Positions 1 through 8,210 of a stretch of DNA of 28,869 nucleotides are shown here, in pieces; the stretch's first letter is position 1, and each line of letters opens with the position of its first letter. The position numbers and the translations under genes were made by a program. The stretch lies in assembly GCA_016926235.1 (NCBI GenBank), contig JAFGOZ010000217.1:1-28869 (forward strand), in the 5' to 3' direction. Below the pieces are notes generated by a model. That model made no database searches. It worked only from the letters and a program-made list of their open reading frames with translations, and was not told the origin of the DNA. This stretch comes from Bacteroidales bacterium. Its GTDB lineage: Bacteria; Bacteroidota; Bacteroidia; Bacteroidales; UBA10428.

Positions 1-135
1 AACGGGACTTAGAAACATTTTCTAACACAATGTTTACCAATATGTCGTCCCTACGGGACTGTCCCGTTAGGGACAAAATATTGGTAGTAGCACAAAAATG
101 ACCTGCGGTCATTAAAGTCCCGTAGGGACGGCATA
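1..135. repeat. Dispersed palindromic repeat, left copy
   Basis: This block is built from short hairpins. GTCCCTACGGGAC at 47-59 has 5-bp arms. AAACATT at 13-19 pairs with AATGTTT at 29-35. The arm ACCAATATGTCGTCCCTAC (from 36) pairs imperfectly with the stretch ending ATATTGGT at about 85. A further copy of the arm lies at 116-135 (AGTCCCGTAGGGACGGCATA). Positions 1-60 recur at 28810-28869 with a single mismatch. No coding potential was seen. It follows the 3' end of sucB (minus strand). It looks like a REP/MITE-type dispersed repeat rather than a gene; no transposase was seen in the window. Confidence 0.8.
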
Positions 136-192
136 TAAATAAAGGCATTTCATAATTTCATAAAATATTTAATCGGACAGTAGTGATTTATT

Positions 193-1392
193 TTATAAGT
201 CGAGTAAAAGTTTTTCAAGATCGTTACCAATTATCATTGTTACAGGTTTCTCAATAAATTCTTTTACTTTAACTAAAAATCCTACTGAATCACGTCCATC
301 GATTATCCGGTGATCATAGGATAAAGCGAGGTACATCATTGGGCATATTTCAACTTTTCCCTTTATTGCTACAGGCCTTTCCTGTATGGTATGCATTCCA
401 AGAATTGCAGATTGGGGTGGATTAAGGATAGGAGTGGAAAGTAAGGAGCCAAAAATGCCTCCATTGGTAATAGTAAAGGTTCCTCCTGTCATTTCATCAA
501 TACTAAGCCTGTTTTTCCTTGCTTTATCTGCAAGATTTGCAATGGATTTTTCAATTTCAGCCAGGCTTAAGTTTTCTGCATTTCTGATTACCGGGACAGT
601 CAATCCTTTGTCTGTTTGAACGGCGATTGAAATATCATAATACAATGGGGTAACAATGTCTTCTCCGTCAATCATTGAATTTATCATGGGAAATACCTTA
701 AGAGCCTTGGTCACTGCTTTGGTAAAGAAAGACATGAAACCCAGTTTTACACCATGCTTTGCAATGAATTGTTCCTGGTATGTTTTTCGCAAATGGATTA
801 TTTCACTCATATCTGCCTCATTGAATGTAGTTAGCATAGCTGTTTCATTCTTAACAGCAATCAGGCGTGCACTCAACTTTTTACGAAGGGCTGACATTTT
901 AATTCTGGTTTCCCTTCCTGATGTTTTTCTTCCATTTGAAGTTTGAATAATCGATTCAATATCCTCTTTTCCAATTCGCTTAGAATGAGTTTTAATATTG
1001 CTTATTGACAGATTATACTCTTCCATAATCTTTTTTGCAACAGGAGTAACTTTTACATGTTCATTATCAGGTATAACAACAGTTTTTGATAGCGTTTCTT
1101 CTGAAATTCCTTTTTCAGGAGTAGGAGTAGGTTTCTTAAAATTATCAGGTACTGAAGCTTCTGTATCAATTGTGCAGGCTATGGTGCCTACTTTTATTGT
1201 TTCGGAGGCATTTATGAGAATTTTAATTGCACCATTTTCAGGGGAAATCAATGGAAGAGTGGCTTTATCCGATTCCACTTCGGCTACTTCCTGGTCTTTC
1301 TCAACATAGCTGCCATCATTAACCAGCCAGGTTGCTAATGTGACCTCAGTTATTGATTCACCGGGGCTTGGTATTTTTATTTCAATTATCAT
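193..1392 (-). CDS. sucB: 2-oxoglutarate dehydrogenase E2, dihydrolipoyl succinyltransferase
   Basis: This is the cytoplasmic E2 core of the 2-oxoglutarate dehydrogenase complex. It moves the succinyl group from E1 to CoA through a swinging lipoyl arm. Domains in order: an N-terminal lipoyl domain (about residues 2-78) with the lipoylated lysine K43 in ESDKATLPL; a proline/threonine-rich linker; an E1/E3-binding domain (about 113-150, VTPVAKKIMEEYNL); and a catalytic acyltransferase domain (about 165-399) with the active-site motif HRIIDG (H361, D365). At 399 residues it is full length for the family. The first ATG gives a lipoyl domain starting correctly at IEIKIPSPGES. It lies 33 nt downstream of sucA on the same strand, so the two are almost certainly co-transcribed. 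The substrate preference (succinyl rather than another acyl group) is inferred mainly from the sucA neighbour. No E3 (lpd) gene is in the window. Confidence 0.93.
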   Translation of the reverse strand: MIIEIKIPSPGESITEVTLATWLVNDGSYVEKDQEVAEVESDKATLPLISPENGAIKILINASETIKVGTIACTIDTEASVPDNFKKPTPTPEKGISEETLSKTVVIPDNEHVKVTPVAKKIMEEYNLSISNIKTHSKRIGKEDIESIIQTSNGRKTSGRETRIKMSALRKKLSARLIAVKNETAMLTTFNEADMSEIIHLRKTYQEQFIAKHGVKLGFMSFFTKAVTKALKVFPMINSMIDGEDIVTPLYYDISIAVQTDKGLTVPVIRNAENLSLAEIEKSIANLADKARKNRLSIDEMTGGTFTITNGGIFGSLLSTPILNPPQSAILGMHTIQERPVAIKGKVEICPMMYLALSYDHRIIDGRDSVGFLVKVKEFIEKPVTMIIGNDLEKLLLDL

Positions 1393-1425
1393 AATATCAT
1401 TTTTTTATGATTGAAATAGTCCAGA

Positions 1426-4260
1426 TTATTCAATCCCACCATTCTCATTTTTTTCTTCGAAATAATTATGTGTTTTAAGAATTTCTTCTCGTGATTTTCC
1501 AACTACACATTGTAATCCACAATACTTCAGTTTTCTCTCGCAGGTACATTTTCTGAAAACTTTGCGTATTATCTCTTTTTGTCCCAAAGTATGAAGTTTT
1601 GCCAGACCAACTGCCGGGCTTCCGCTTGCAATACGCGTTACAGGTACAAGTTCACATATTCCTTTGAATTTATTCTGGAGATAATACCATGCGCCCATGT
1701 TTTCAGGTTCTTCCTGTACCCAGAGATGTAAAAGTGCATATTTGTATTTCTTAACTACTTCTGTTATCTGTTTTTCAGGAAACGGATGCAGTTGTTCAAT
1801 CCTTACCAGGGCAATATCGTTAGCATTGTTTTCTTCTTTTTCTTCCAACAGGTCATAATAAATCTTTCCCGAACAAAATACAACCCTTCTTACTTCATTT
1901 GTGTTTGTATCCTTGTCGTCAATAACTTCCTGAAATCTGCCATGTGATAATTCGTTTATGGATGAAACACATTTGCGATGACGTAATAAACTTTTTGGCG
2001 TAAAAACAATCAGGGGAACGCGGAAATCTCTTTTTATTTGTCTGCGTAAAAGATGAAAGAAGTTAGCCGGGGTTGTGCAGTTTGTTATTTGCATATTGTT
2101 TCGCGCTGCAAGCATCAGAAAACGTTCAATGCGGGCACTTGAATGTTCAGGCCCCTGACCTTCATACCCATGAGGAAGGAACAGTACAAGGCCATTCATT
2201 AAACCCCATTTTTCCTCGGCAGAGCTTATATACTGATCGATAATTACCTGTGCTACATTTGCAAAATCGCCAAATTGTGCTTCCCATATTACCAGATCAT
2301 TGGGATTTGCAAGTGCATAACCATATTCAAAACCCAGAACACCATATTCTGATAAATGGGAATTGAAAACATAAGGGGAGTTTTGCTTGTGGCCAATGCC
2401 GCTAAGAGAGCAGTATTTTTGATCAGTATCTTCAATCACGTGGGCCATATGCCTGTGTGAAAAAGTTCCCCGTACACTATCCTGACCGCTTAATCTTATA
2501 GAAACACCTTCATAAAGTAATGTGGCATATGCAAGCAATTCTCCTAATGCCCAGTCGACCAGGTTGTTTTTTACCATGTTCTTACGATCTTCAATAAGTT
2601 TAATGGTTTTAGAGAAAAAGTTTTTATCTGTAGGGAGGTAGTTTATTTTATCAGCGAGATGTTTTAAGGTTTTTACAGAAACTGATGTTTCTGGCGATTT
2701 AACGAAGTCTTTGTCGTGTGAATATCGAAAGCCTTTCCAATCCTCGATTAAAAATCGTTTAATATAAACTTTTTCTATTGTCTTGGAAATTTCAAATTTT
2801 TCTTCAAGTATCTCATCAAAGTTTTGGTTTATGTCTTGTATTTCTTCAGCAGAATATATTCCATTTTCAATCAGATGCTTTGCGTAAATATCTCTCGGAT
2901 TTGGATGCTTAGCTATAGTTTTATAAAGAGTTGGCTGTGTAAAACGAGGTTCATCTCCTTCATTATGACCGTGTTTTCGATAACAAAGCAAGTCAATGAA
3001 TACATCCGAATGGAATTCTTGCCGATATTCCATTGCAAGGTGAATTACAAAAATAAGTGCCTCCAGATCATCTCCGTTTACGTGAAAAATAGGTGCTTTG
3101 ATTACTTTTCCGATATCCGTGCAGTACGTACTGGATCGGGCTTCAAGGTAGTTGGTTGTAAACCCGACCTGGTTATTTATAATAAAATGAATGGTCCCGC
3201 CTGTTTTGTACCCATCCAGTTCAGACATTTGTATAACCTCATAAACAACTCCCTGGCCTGCAATTGCTGCATCTCCATGAATAATTACAGGAGCCAGTTT
3301 ATTATAATTTCCATTGTATTTGTGATCGATTTTTCCTCGTGAAATACCTTGAATGACAGGTGCTACAGCCTCCAGGTGGGAAGGATTGGGGGCAAGGTTG
3401 AGCCGGACTTTTCTGCCGCTATCAGTGGTAATAGTATTTCCATAACCCAGGTGATATTTTACATCTCCCAGCGAGATATTATCCTCATACTGGTCGGCAA
3501 CAAACTCTTTAAAGATGTTTTCATAAGGTTTTTGTAAAACATTTCCCAATACATTCAGCCTGCCTCTATGTGACATTCCAATAATAAACTCTTCTATGCC
3601 AAGTTCGGCACCCTTTGATATGGCTGCATCTAATGCTGGTATAAGGTTTTCAGCTCCTTCAAGGCTGAAACGCTTTTGTCCGGTAAATTTTTTATGTATA
3701 AAAAGTTCAAAACCAACTGCCATTTTAAGGTGGAAGTAGAAATGCTTTTTTTCTTCAGAAGTATAATGAGGGGTATTTTTTGTGCTTTCCATTTTTTGTT
3801 GAAGCCAGGCTATTTTTTCAGGTCTTCGAATAAAATGATACTCTGCTCCAATGGATTGACAATAGGTCTGTTCCAGGTGGCTGATGATCTCTTTTAATGT
3901 GACTGAACCGATCCCAATTTCATTTCCTGCATGAAATGTAGAATCCAGGTCTTCTTTGATTAATCCGTAATTTTCAATACCAAGGGTGGGAGAGTAGCTC
4001 CTGCGCGTTCTTACCGGATTTGTTTTTGTGAACAGATGTCCCCTTCTTCTATAACCATTTATTAGGTTAATGACCTTAAATTCTTTATCGAAGACTTCAC
4101 TATGTATTCCTTTATCTGGAAAATGTTTTATAGCAAAATCAAATCCTCTAAAAAAATCCTGCCAGGATTTATCTACCTGTTCCGGATCATTCAGGTATCT
4201 TTTATATAAATCCTCGATATATCCGGGATCCGCATGACCTAAAAAAGATGATTCTGCCAT
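1426..4260 (-). CDS. sucA: 2-oxoglutarate dehydrogenase E1 component
   Basis: This is the thiamine-diphosphate-dependent E1 that decarboxylates 2-oxoglutarate and passes succinyl to the lipoyl arm of SucB. The N-terminal E1 segment (MAESSFLGHADPGYIEDLY) is typical. The ThDP/Mg site is seen as HGDAAIAGQG followed by INNQVGFTTN. The transketolase-like half carries GQDSVRGTFSHRH and LPHGYEGQGPEHSSAR, both classic for this family. I start it at 4260. The open frame extends 16 codons further (to 4308), but MAESSFLG is the conserved family N-terminus. This gives 944 residues. Oddity: after the normal end of the fold there is a tail of about 40 residues with C905, C907, C914 and C918 (CTCERKLKYCGLQC), not found in the E. 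coli enzyme. An AT-rich dyad at 4302-4322 lies just upstream. First gene of a sucA-sucB pair. Confidence 0.94.
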   Translation of the reverse strand: MAESSFLGHADPGYIEDLYKRYLNDPEQVDKSWQDFFRGFDFAIKHFPDKGIHSEVFDKEFKVINLINGYRRRGHLFTKTNPVRTRRSYSPTLGIENYGLIKEDLDSTFHAGNEIGIGSVTLKEIISHLEQTYCQSIGAEYHFIRRPEKIAWLQQKMESTKNTPHYTSEEKKHFYFHLKMAVGFELFIHKKFTGQKRFSLEGAENLIPALDAAISKGAELGIEEFIIGMSHRGRLNVLGNVLQKPYENIFKEFVADQYEDNISLGDVKYHLGYGNTITTDSGRKVRLNLAPNPSHLEAVAPVIQGISRGKIDHKYNGNYNKLAPVIIHGDAAIAGQGVVYEVIQMSELDGYKTGGTIHFIINNQVGFTTNYLEARSSTYCTDIGKVIKAPIFHVNGDDLEALIFVIHLAMEYRQEFHSDVFIDLLCYRKHGHNEGDEPRFTQPTLYKTIAKHPNPRDIYAKHLIENGIYSAEEIQDINQNFDEILEEKFEISKTIEKVYIKRFLIEDWKGFRYSHDKDFVKSPETSVSVKTLKHLADKINYLPTDKNFFSKTIKLIEDRKNMVKNNLVDWALGELLAYATLLYEGVSIRLSGQDSVRGTFSHRHMAHVIEDTDQKYCSLSGIGHKQNSPYVFNSHLSEYGVLGFEYGYALANPNDLVIWEAQFGDFANVAQVIIDQYISSAEEKWGLMNGLVLFLPHGYEGQGPEHSSARIERFLMLAARNNMQITNCTTPANFFHLLRRQIKRDFRVPLIVFTPKSLLRHRKCVSSINELSHGRFQEVIDDKDTNTNEVRRVVFCSGKIYYDLLEEKEENNANDIALVRIEQLHPFPEKQITEVVKKYKYALLHLWVQEEPENMGAWYYLQNKFKGICELVPVTRIASGSPAVGLAKLHTLGQKEIIRKVFRKCTCERKLKYCGLQCVVGKSREEILKTHNYFEEKNENGGIE

Positions 4261-4301
4261 AAAAACTGTTAACTTTTTATGTGGATTTATAAATATAAAC
4301 A

Positions 4302-4322
4302 AAATCAAATGATTTTTGATTT
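4302..4322. promoter_or_regulatory. AT-rich dyad upstream of sucA
   Basis: AAATCAAA and TTTGATTT form a perfect 8-bp inverted repeat separated by TGATT. It begins 42 nt upstream of the sucA start, on the promoter side. The position suggests an operator or transcript hairpin, but no regulator is known from this sequence and no TAnnTTTG box was found beside it. Confidence 0.3.
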
Positions 4323-4366
4323 GTTTGGTTGGATAACAAAGAGGGTGGGGAAAATGTTTAGTCAGC

Positions 4367-4419
4367 GAATTGGTCCACTAATTACAAGAATTGCATTCGT
4401 CCACCAATTACACGAATTG
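4367..4419. repeat. Short tandem imperfect repeat (GAATTG units)
   Basis: Three successive units begin with GAATTG at 4367, 4388 and 4414. The first two continue with closely similar stretches (GGTCCACTAATTACAA and CGTCCACCAATTACAC). It lies in the gap between sucA and the dihydroorotate-dehydrogenase-like gene, and no coding frame was seen. The units are only partly conserved, so this is probably a decayed intergenic repeat. Confidence 0.6.
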
Positions 4420-4502
4420 TACTAATGAAAAGACTATACCAGGAAATATTGTTTTATTGGAAAGGGAAGAGTTTAATTCAACAAATAACTCAAAATGTGT
4501 TG

Positions 4503-4548
4503 ATTGCTACTGCTACTGCTACTGCTACTGCTACTGCCACTGCTACTA
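4503..4548. repeat. (AGTAGC)n microsatellite at a gene end
   Basis: About seven copies of the 6-nt unit GCTACT (AGTAGC on the minus strand), with one GCCACT variant. The array runs directly into the TAG stop of the neighbouring minus-strand flavoprotein gene. In that gene's frame the array reads TAG CAG TGG CAG TAG and so on, so it supplies a series of in-frame back-up stops. A 6-nt unit cannot cause frameshift phase variation. Confidence 0.85.
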
Positions 4549-5544
4549 ACTTATCCCGCTATAATACTTCATAAACTGCATACGTTCGTACACAGCAGGA
4601 TTTTTGCTGCGATCATGACTCATTTTACCCATGAACTGGTCAATATAGTTGTAACGGTTAACCTCCATCCAATCCTCAAGTTCGGTAAGCATTTTCTGAA
4701 TCTGGCCAAGCCCGTTTTTGTAAAGTGTGGATACAACCTGAACTGCGTTTGCACCCGCAAGAAGTTGTTTTATCACTCCTTTCCCATCATGAATGCCAGT
4801 GGAGGCTGCCAGGTCACATTTTATCCTGTCGGACATAAGTGCGATCCAGCGTAAAGAATGAGTAATTTCATCTGGAGAACTGTATTTGTTGGCCGGTATA
4901 ATTTCATATTTATCAATATCTATATCCGGGCTGAAAAACCTATTGAAAAGAACTATGCCATTTACACCTGTTTGTGAAAGAATTTGGATGAATTCTCCCA
5001 GGTTTGAAAAGAACCAGCTAATTTTAATGGAAACAGGTATTTTAACTTCTTTTAGGACTTTTTCAATAATCTCAAAATATATTTTAAGATTTGCTTCATG
5101 GCTCAATGAGAGATCTGAAGGGAGGTTGAAAATATTCAGTTCAATTGCGTCGGCTCCTGCTTCTTCCACTTTTTTTGCAAAACTTGTCCACTCAGTTGCA
5201 GAAAAGCAGTTAATGCTGGCTATTACAGGAATTAATATTTCCTGTTTAGCATCTTTTATTAGTTGAATATAATTACTAATGCTATCTTGCCTGATGTGAT
5301 GGTCAATATAATCAAAAGTTTCTGAATATTTGGAATATGTTAGTTCGTCTTCTTCGGTATCTTTTAGCATCTTTTTTACATCCAACCGTATTTGCTCTTC
5401 AAAAAGCGATTTCAATACCACTGCCCCGGCGCCATTTTTTTCAATTTCTTTTATTCCGGCTACAGAATCGGTAAGTCCTGAGCTACCAACAATAATCGGA
5501 TTTCTTAAAATAAGTCCTAAATATTTTGTGGTTAAATCTGCCAT
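4546..5544 (-). CDS. Dihydroorotate dehydrogenase-like flavoprotein
   Basis: A 332-residue FMN TIM-barrel protein of the dihydroorotate dehydrogenase-like family, probably cytoplasmic. The start (MADLTTKYLGLILRNPIIVG) matches the class 1 dihydroorotate dehydrogenase N-terminus. The phosphate-binding end of the barrel is visible as ASTGIHDGKGV and GANAVQVVSTLY. The catalytic loop has changed: true class 1 enzymes read ELNLSCPN or similar, while this protein reads ELNIFNLP at 135-142. N137 is kept, but asparagine (N140) stands where the catalytic cysteine should be. It is therefore unlikely to be a normal PyrD, and the substrate is unknown. It sits 87 nt downstream of nfnB and upstream of sucA on the same strand, beside NfnA, which is itself a PyrK-like subunit. 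Whether the three cooperate is not shown by the sequence. Confidence 0.8.
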   Translation of the reverse strand: MADLTTKYLGLILRNPIIVGSSGLTDSVAGIKEIEKNGAGAVVLKSLFEEQIRLDVKKMLKDTEEDELTYSKYSETFDYIDHHIRQDSISNYIQLIKDAKQEILIPVIASINCFSATEWTSFAKKVEEAGADAIELNIFNLPSDLSLSHEANLKIYFEIIEKVLKEVKIPVSIKISWFFSNLGEFIQILSQTGVNGIVLFNRFFSPDIDIDKYEIIPANKYSSPDEITHSLRWIALMSDRIKCDLAASTGIHDGKGVIKQLLAGANAVQVVSTLYKNGLGQIQKMLTELEDWMEVNRYNYIDQFMGKMSHDRSKNPAVYERMQFMKYYSGIS

Positions 5545-5631
5545 GCTATTTGTTTATGATAAAATTATGCAATTATTTTATTAAAATCCAGTCAATTAAT
5601 AATAATTAACGCGCTTTTCACGTAAAATTAT

Positions 5632-7119
5632 TTACTTTTTTAATACGGTTTCTTCAATGTACTTATGAATACCGGCAGCAGCTCTTCTTCCGTCTCCCAT
5701 AGCAAGTATAACGGTTGCCCCGCCTCTAACAATATCTCCACCTGCAAATATATCGGGGATGCTGCTTTGCATGGTTTCCTTATTGACTATGATGGTTCCC
5801 CATTTTGACATTTCAAGTTGAGGAAGACAACTTGGAATTAGAGGGTTTGGAGAAACTCCTACAGCAACAACCACAGTGTCTACTTCAATATCATATTCAG
5901 AACCTTCTATTGGCACAGGCCTTCTTCTTCCTGAACTATCAGGTTCACCCAATTCCATTCGTTGAATTCTCATTTTATTTACCCGCCCCTTTGAATCGGC
6001 GAAATACTCCACAGGATTGTTGAGGTTCATAAACTCAATACCTTCCTCCTGGGCATGCTTAATTTCTTCAACACGGGCAGGCATTTCTTCAATGGATCGC
6101 CGATAAATAATCATAGATCTTTCAGCACCAAGTCTTTTTGATGTCCTCACGGCATCCATAGCTGTATTGCCCCCGCCAATTACTGCTACCTTTTTCCCAC
6201 TGATAACGGGGGTGTCATAATCTGACTTTGAAGCTCCCATCAGGTTTACACGCGTTAGATATTCGTTGGATGAAAATATGCCAACATAGTTTTCGCCCGG
6301 AATATTCATAAAATTAGGTAAGCCGGCACCACTTCCTATAAAGAAGGCTTTATATCCTTCAGCTCTCAGGTCTTTAAAACTGGCTGTTTTCCCAACTACG
6401 AAGTTGGTGCGGAATTCAACCCCCATCTTTTTTAAAATGTCAATTTCAACATCTACCATATCGTTTGGAAGACGGAACTCAGGAATTCCATATTTTAGTA
6501 CGCCCCCAATTTGATGCAATGCTTCAAATACTGTAACGCTGTATCCCCATTTAATAAGATCACCGGCAACAGCTAATCCTGCAGGTCCGGAGCCTATTAC
6601 TCCTATTTTTATACCGTTTCTTTCTTTTATTTCAGGAACCGAAATTTTTCCACTATTGCGCTCATAGTCGGCTGCGAATCTTTCAAGGTTTCCAATAGCC
6701 ACTGGTTCGAGGTTCATCTTTTGTTTGTAAAAGCATTGACTTTCACATTGTACTTCCTGTGGGCATACTCGTCCACAAACAGCCGGAAGAGCATTGGTTT
6801 CTTTGAGAACTTTAGCTGCTTCCGGAAAATTGCCTTGTTCAATCCGTTTGATGAATTTAGGAATGTTGATTCCAACAGGACATCCTGTTATGCATGTTGG
6901 ATTTGCACAGTCAATACATCTTTTGGCTTCATTTAATGCTTGCTCTTCTGACAGGCCAATGTTTACTTCCATATGGTTTTTGTTTCTCGCATTGGGATCA
7001 TTCTCAGGCATATGAACACGGGGAATACTTGTGCGTTCTTTAGCTTTCATGGTTTTTCGGAGTTCAGCTCTCCAATCCTGTTCTCTTTCCTGTTTTAGTA
7101 TCTCTTCAGTAAAAGACAT
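5632..7119 (-). CDS. nfnB: NADH-dependent ferredoxin:NADP+ oxidoreductase, large subunit (GltD-like)
   Basis: A 495-residue GltD-type flavoprotein. With its small subunit it is best explained as NfnAB, the bifurcating enzyme linking NADH, NADPH and reduced ferredoxin in the cytoplasm. The N-terminal part carries two cysteine groups for [4Fe-4S] clusters: C68, C71, C76, C80 and C115, C119, C125, C129. A GxGxxG FAD site follows (IGVIGSGPAGLAVAGDL, about residue 171). An NADP-binding Rossmann segment (KVAVIGGGNTAMDAVR) and the FAD-closing motif DIFAGGDIVRGGATVILAMG come next. The gene starts 1 nt after the nfnA stop, which implies translational coupling. The alternative, a glutamate synthase small subunit, is less likely: there is no large GltB gene here and the partner is PyrK/NfnA-like. 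Confidence 0.85.
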   Translation of the reverse strand: MSFTEEILKQEREQDWRAELRKTMKAKERTSIPRVHMPENDPNARNKNHMEVNIGLSEEQALNEAKRCIDCANPTCITGCPVGINIPKFIKRIEQGNFPEAAKVLKETNALPAVCGRVCPQEVQCESQCFYKQKMNLEPVAIGNLERFAADYERNSGKISVPEIKERNGIKIGVIGSGPAGLAVAGDLIKWGYSVTVFEALHQIGGVLKYGIPEFRLPNDMVDVEIDILKKMGVEFRTNFVVGKTASFKDLRAEGYKAFFIGSGAGLPNFMNIPGENYVGIFSSNEYLTRVNLMGASKSDYDTPVISGKKVAVIGGGNTAMDAVRTSKRLGAERSMIIYRRSIEEMPARVEEIKHAQEEGIEFMNLNNPVEYFADSKGRVNKMRIQRMELGEPDSSGRRRPVPIEGSEYDIEVDTVVVAVGVSPNPLIPSCLPQLEMSKWGTIIVNKETMQSSIPDIFAGGDIVRGGATVILAMGDGRRAAAGIHKYIEETVLKK

Positions 7120-7120
7120 A

Positions 7121-7954
7121 TTATACTGTTTTAAGTTCTTTCAAATAATTTTCGTAAGCTATATTTTCTTCATCTCTGTATGCACCAAGTCTCATAAGCA
7201 TTTCTTCAAAATCGACTTTATGAGCATCGAATTCAGGCCCGTCAACGCATACAAACCTGGTTTTGCCGTCAACAGTAACCCGGCATGCCCCGCACATCCC
7301 GGTGCCATCAACCATAATTGTGTTTAAACTGGCTATAGTGGGAATGTTATACTTTTTAGTGGTAAGTGATGCAAATTTCATCATTACTGCTGGTCCAATA
7401 ACGACAGCATGATCTATCTTTTTTGATTTTATTACTTCTTCCATTCCTTCGGTCACCAATCCCTTTTTACCGTATGAACCATCATCGGTCATCACTATCA
7501 GTTCATCCGAATGCTGCTTCATTTGTTCTTCCAAAATAATTAAATCTTTTGAACGGGCAGCCAGAATGGTCGTTACATGGTTTCCTGCTTTTTTAAGAGC
7601 TTCAACAATAGGATATAGCGGAGCAATACCTACACCACCACCAGCACATAAAACATTACCATAATTTTCAATTTCAGTTGCTAATCCTAAAGGACCTACT
7701 ACATCTGTAACTTCATCTCCAACATTCAGGCTGGTAATTTTATGTGAAGTAACTCCAACTCTCTGAATAATCAGGGTTATTGTACCTTTCTCAGTATCTG
7801 CATCAGCAATAGTAAGAGGAATTCGTTCTCCTTTGTCACCAATCTTTACAATTACAAAGTGTCCGGCTTTTCTGTTTTTAGCAATTTCTTTTGCATCAAT
7901 TACCAACTTGTATACATTTTCCGAAAATTTTTCTTTTACTACTATTTTGCTCAT
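7121..7954 (-). CDS. nfnA: NADH-dependent ferredoxin:NADP+ oxidoreductase, small subunit (PyrK-like)
   Basis: A 277-residue subunit with a ferredoxin-NADP-reductase fold, binding FAD and NAD(H) in its N-terminal two-thirds and one [2Fe-2S] cluster near the C-terminus. A flavin/NAD segment is visible as VLCAGGGVGIAPLYPI (101-116). The cluster region reads DGTGMCGACR then RFVCVDGPEFD, giving C221, C224 and C236, with D216 nearby. NfnA subunits are known for an unusual aspartate cluster ligand, and D216 is a possible counterpart (inferred). The first ATG gives a standard start. It is the first gene of nfnA-nfnB and is divergent from pntAA. A perfect TACATTTG box lies 37 nt upstream of the start. 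Older names for this family include sulfide dehydrogenase subunit; NfnA is preferred because of the gene pair. Confidence 0.85.
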   Translation of the reverse strand: MSKIVVKEKFSENVYKLVIDAKEIAKNRKAGHFVIVKIGDKGERIPLTIADADTEKGTITLIIQRVGVTSHKITSLNVGDEVTDVVGPLGLATEIENYGNVLCAGGGVGIAPLYPIVEALKKAGNHVTTILAARSKDLIILEEQMKQHSDELIVMTDDGSYGKKGLVTEGMEEVIKSKKIDHAVVIGPAVMMKFASLTTKKYNIPTIASLNTIMVDGTGMCGACRVTVDGKTRFVCVDGPEFDAHKVDFEEMLMRLGAYRDEENIAYENYLKELKTV

Positions 7955-7990
7955 TTACAATGAATTAATATTTATTGGAAGAAAATTTGT

Positions 7991-7998
7991 CAAATGTA
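7991..7998 (-). promoter_or_regulatory. Candidate -7 box for nfnAB
   Basis: On the minus strand this reads TACATTTG, an exact match to the Bacteroidota -7 consensus TAnnTTTG. It is placed to give a leader of roughly 30 nt for nfnA. A TTTG at 8008-8011 is too close to be a proper -33 element, and none was seen at the usual spacing, so support rests on the -7 box and its position. Confidence 0.4.
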
Positions 7999-8145
7999 GA
8001 AAAAAAACAAAAAAATCCGGAATTACCCCTAATATATATTATGAATTTATATCCAATCTAAATAATTAATTGTTGATTTAAAAAAAATGACGGGGGTGTT
8101 TATTGAAATTGAACTATTGTTAAAGTCACATTAAACATTTTTATT

Positions 8146-8154
8146 TATCTTTTG
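8146..8154 (+). promoter_or_regulatory. Candidate -7 box for the pnt operon
   Basis: TATCTTTTG resembles the Bacteroidota -7 box with one extra T, about 55 nt upstream of pntAA. The only TTG upstream (8117-8119) is spaced too far for a standard -33 element, so this is a weak call. Confidence 0.25.
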
Positions 8155-8186
8155 TTAAAGAAGGTGTAAAAACAAAAATACTAACC

Positions 8187-8210
8187 ATGAAAACTAAACT
8201 GCAAAGATGA
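8187..8210 (+). CDS. Possible 7-codon leader ORF before pntAA
   Basis: ATG AAA ACT AAA CTG CAA AGA TGA encodes MKTKLQR. Its stop codon overlaps the pntAA start in the arrangement ATGA. Such an overlap can couple re-initiation of translation to the downstream gene. Nothing in the peptide suggests a ribosome-arrest motif, and an ORF this short may arise by chance. Confidence 0.25.
   Translation: MKTKLQR

Noticed and set aside
2824..3342. 172-codon plus-strand frame inside sucA
   Set aside because: Antisense shadow of a strongly conserved gene; its translation shows no family features.
5632..7954. Glutamate synthase (GltBD) interpretation of the flavoprotein pair
   Set aside because: There is no large GltB gene; the partner is a PyrK/NfnA-type [2Fe-2S] flavoprotein 1 nt away, which fits NfnAB better.
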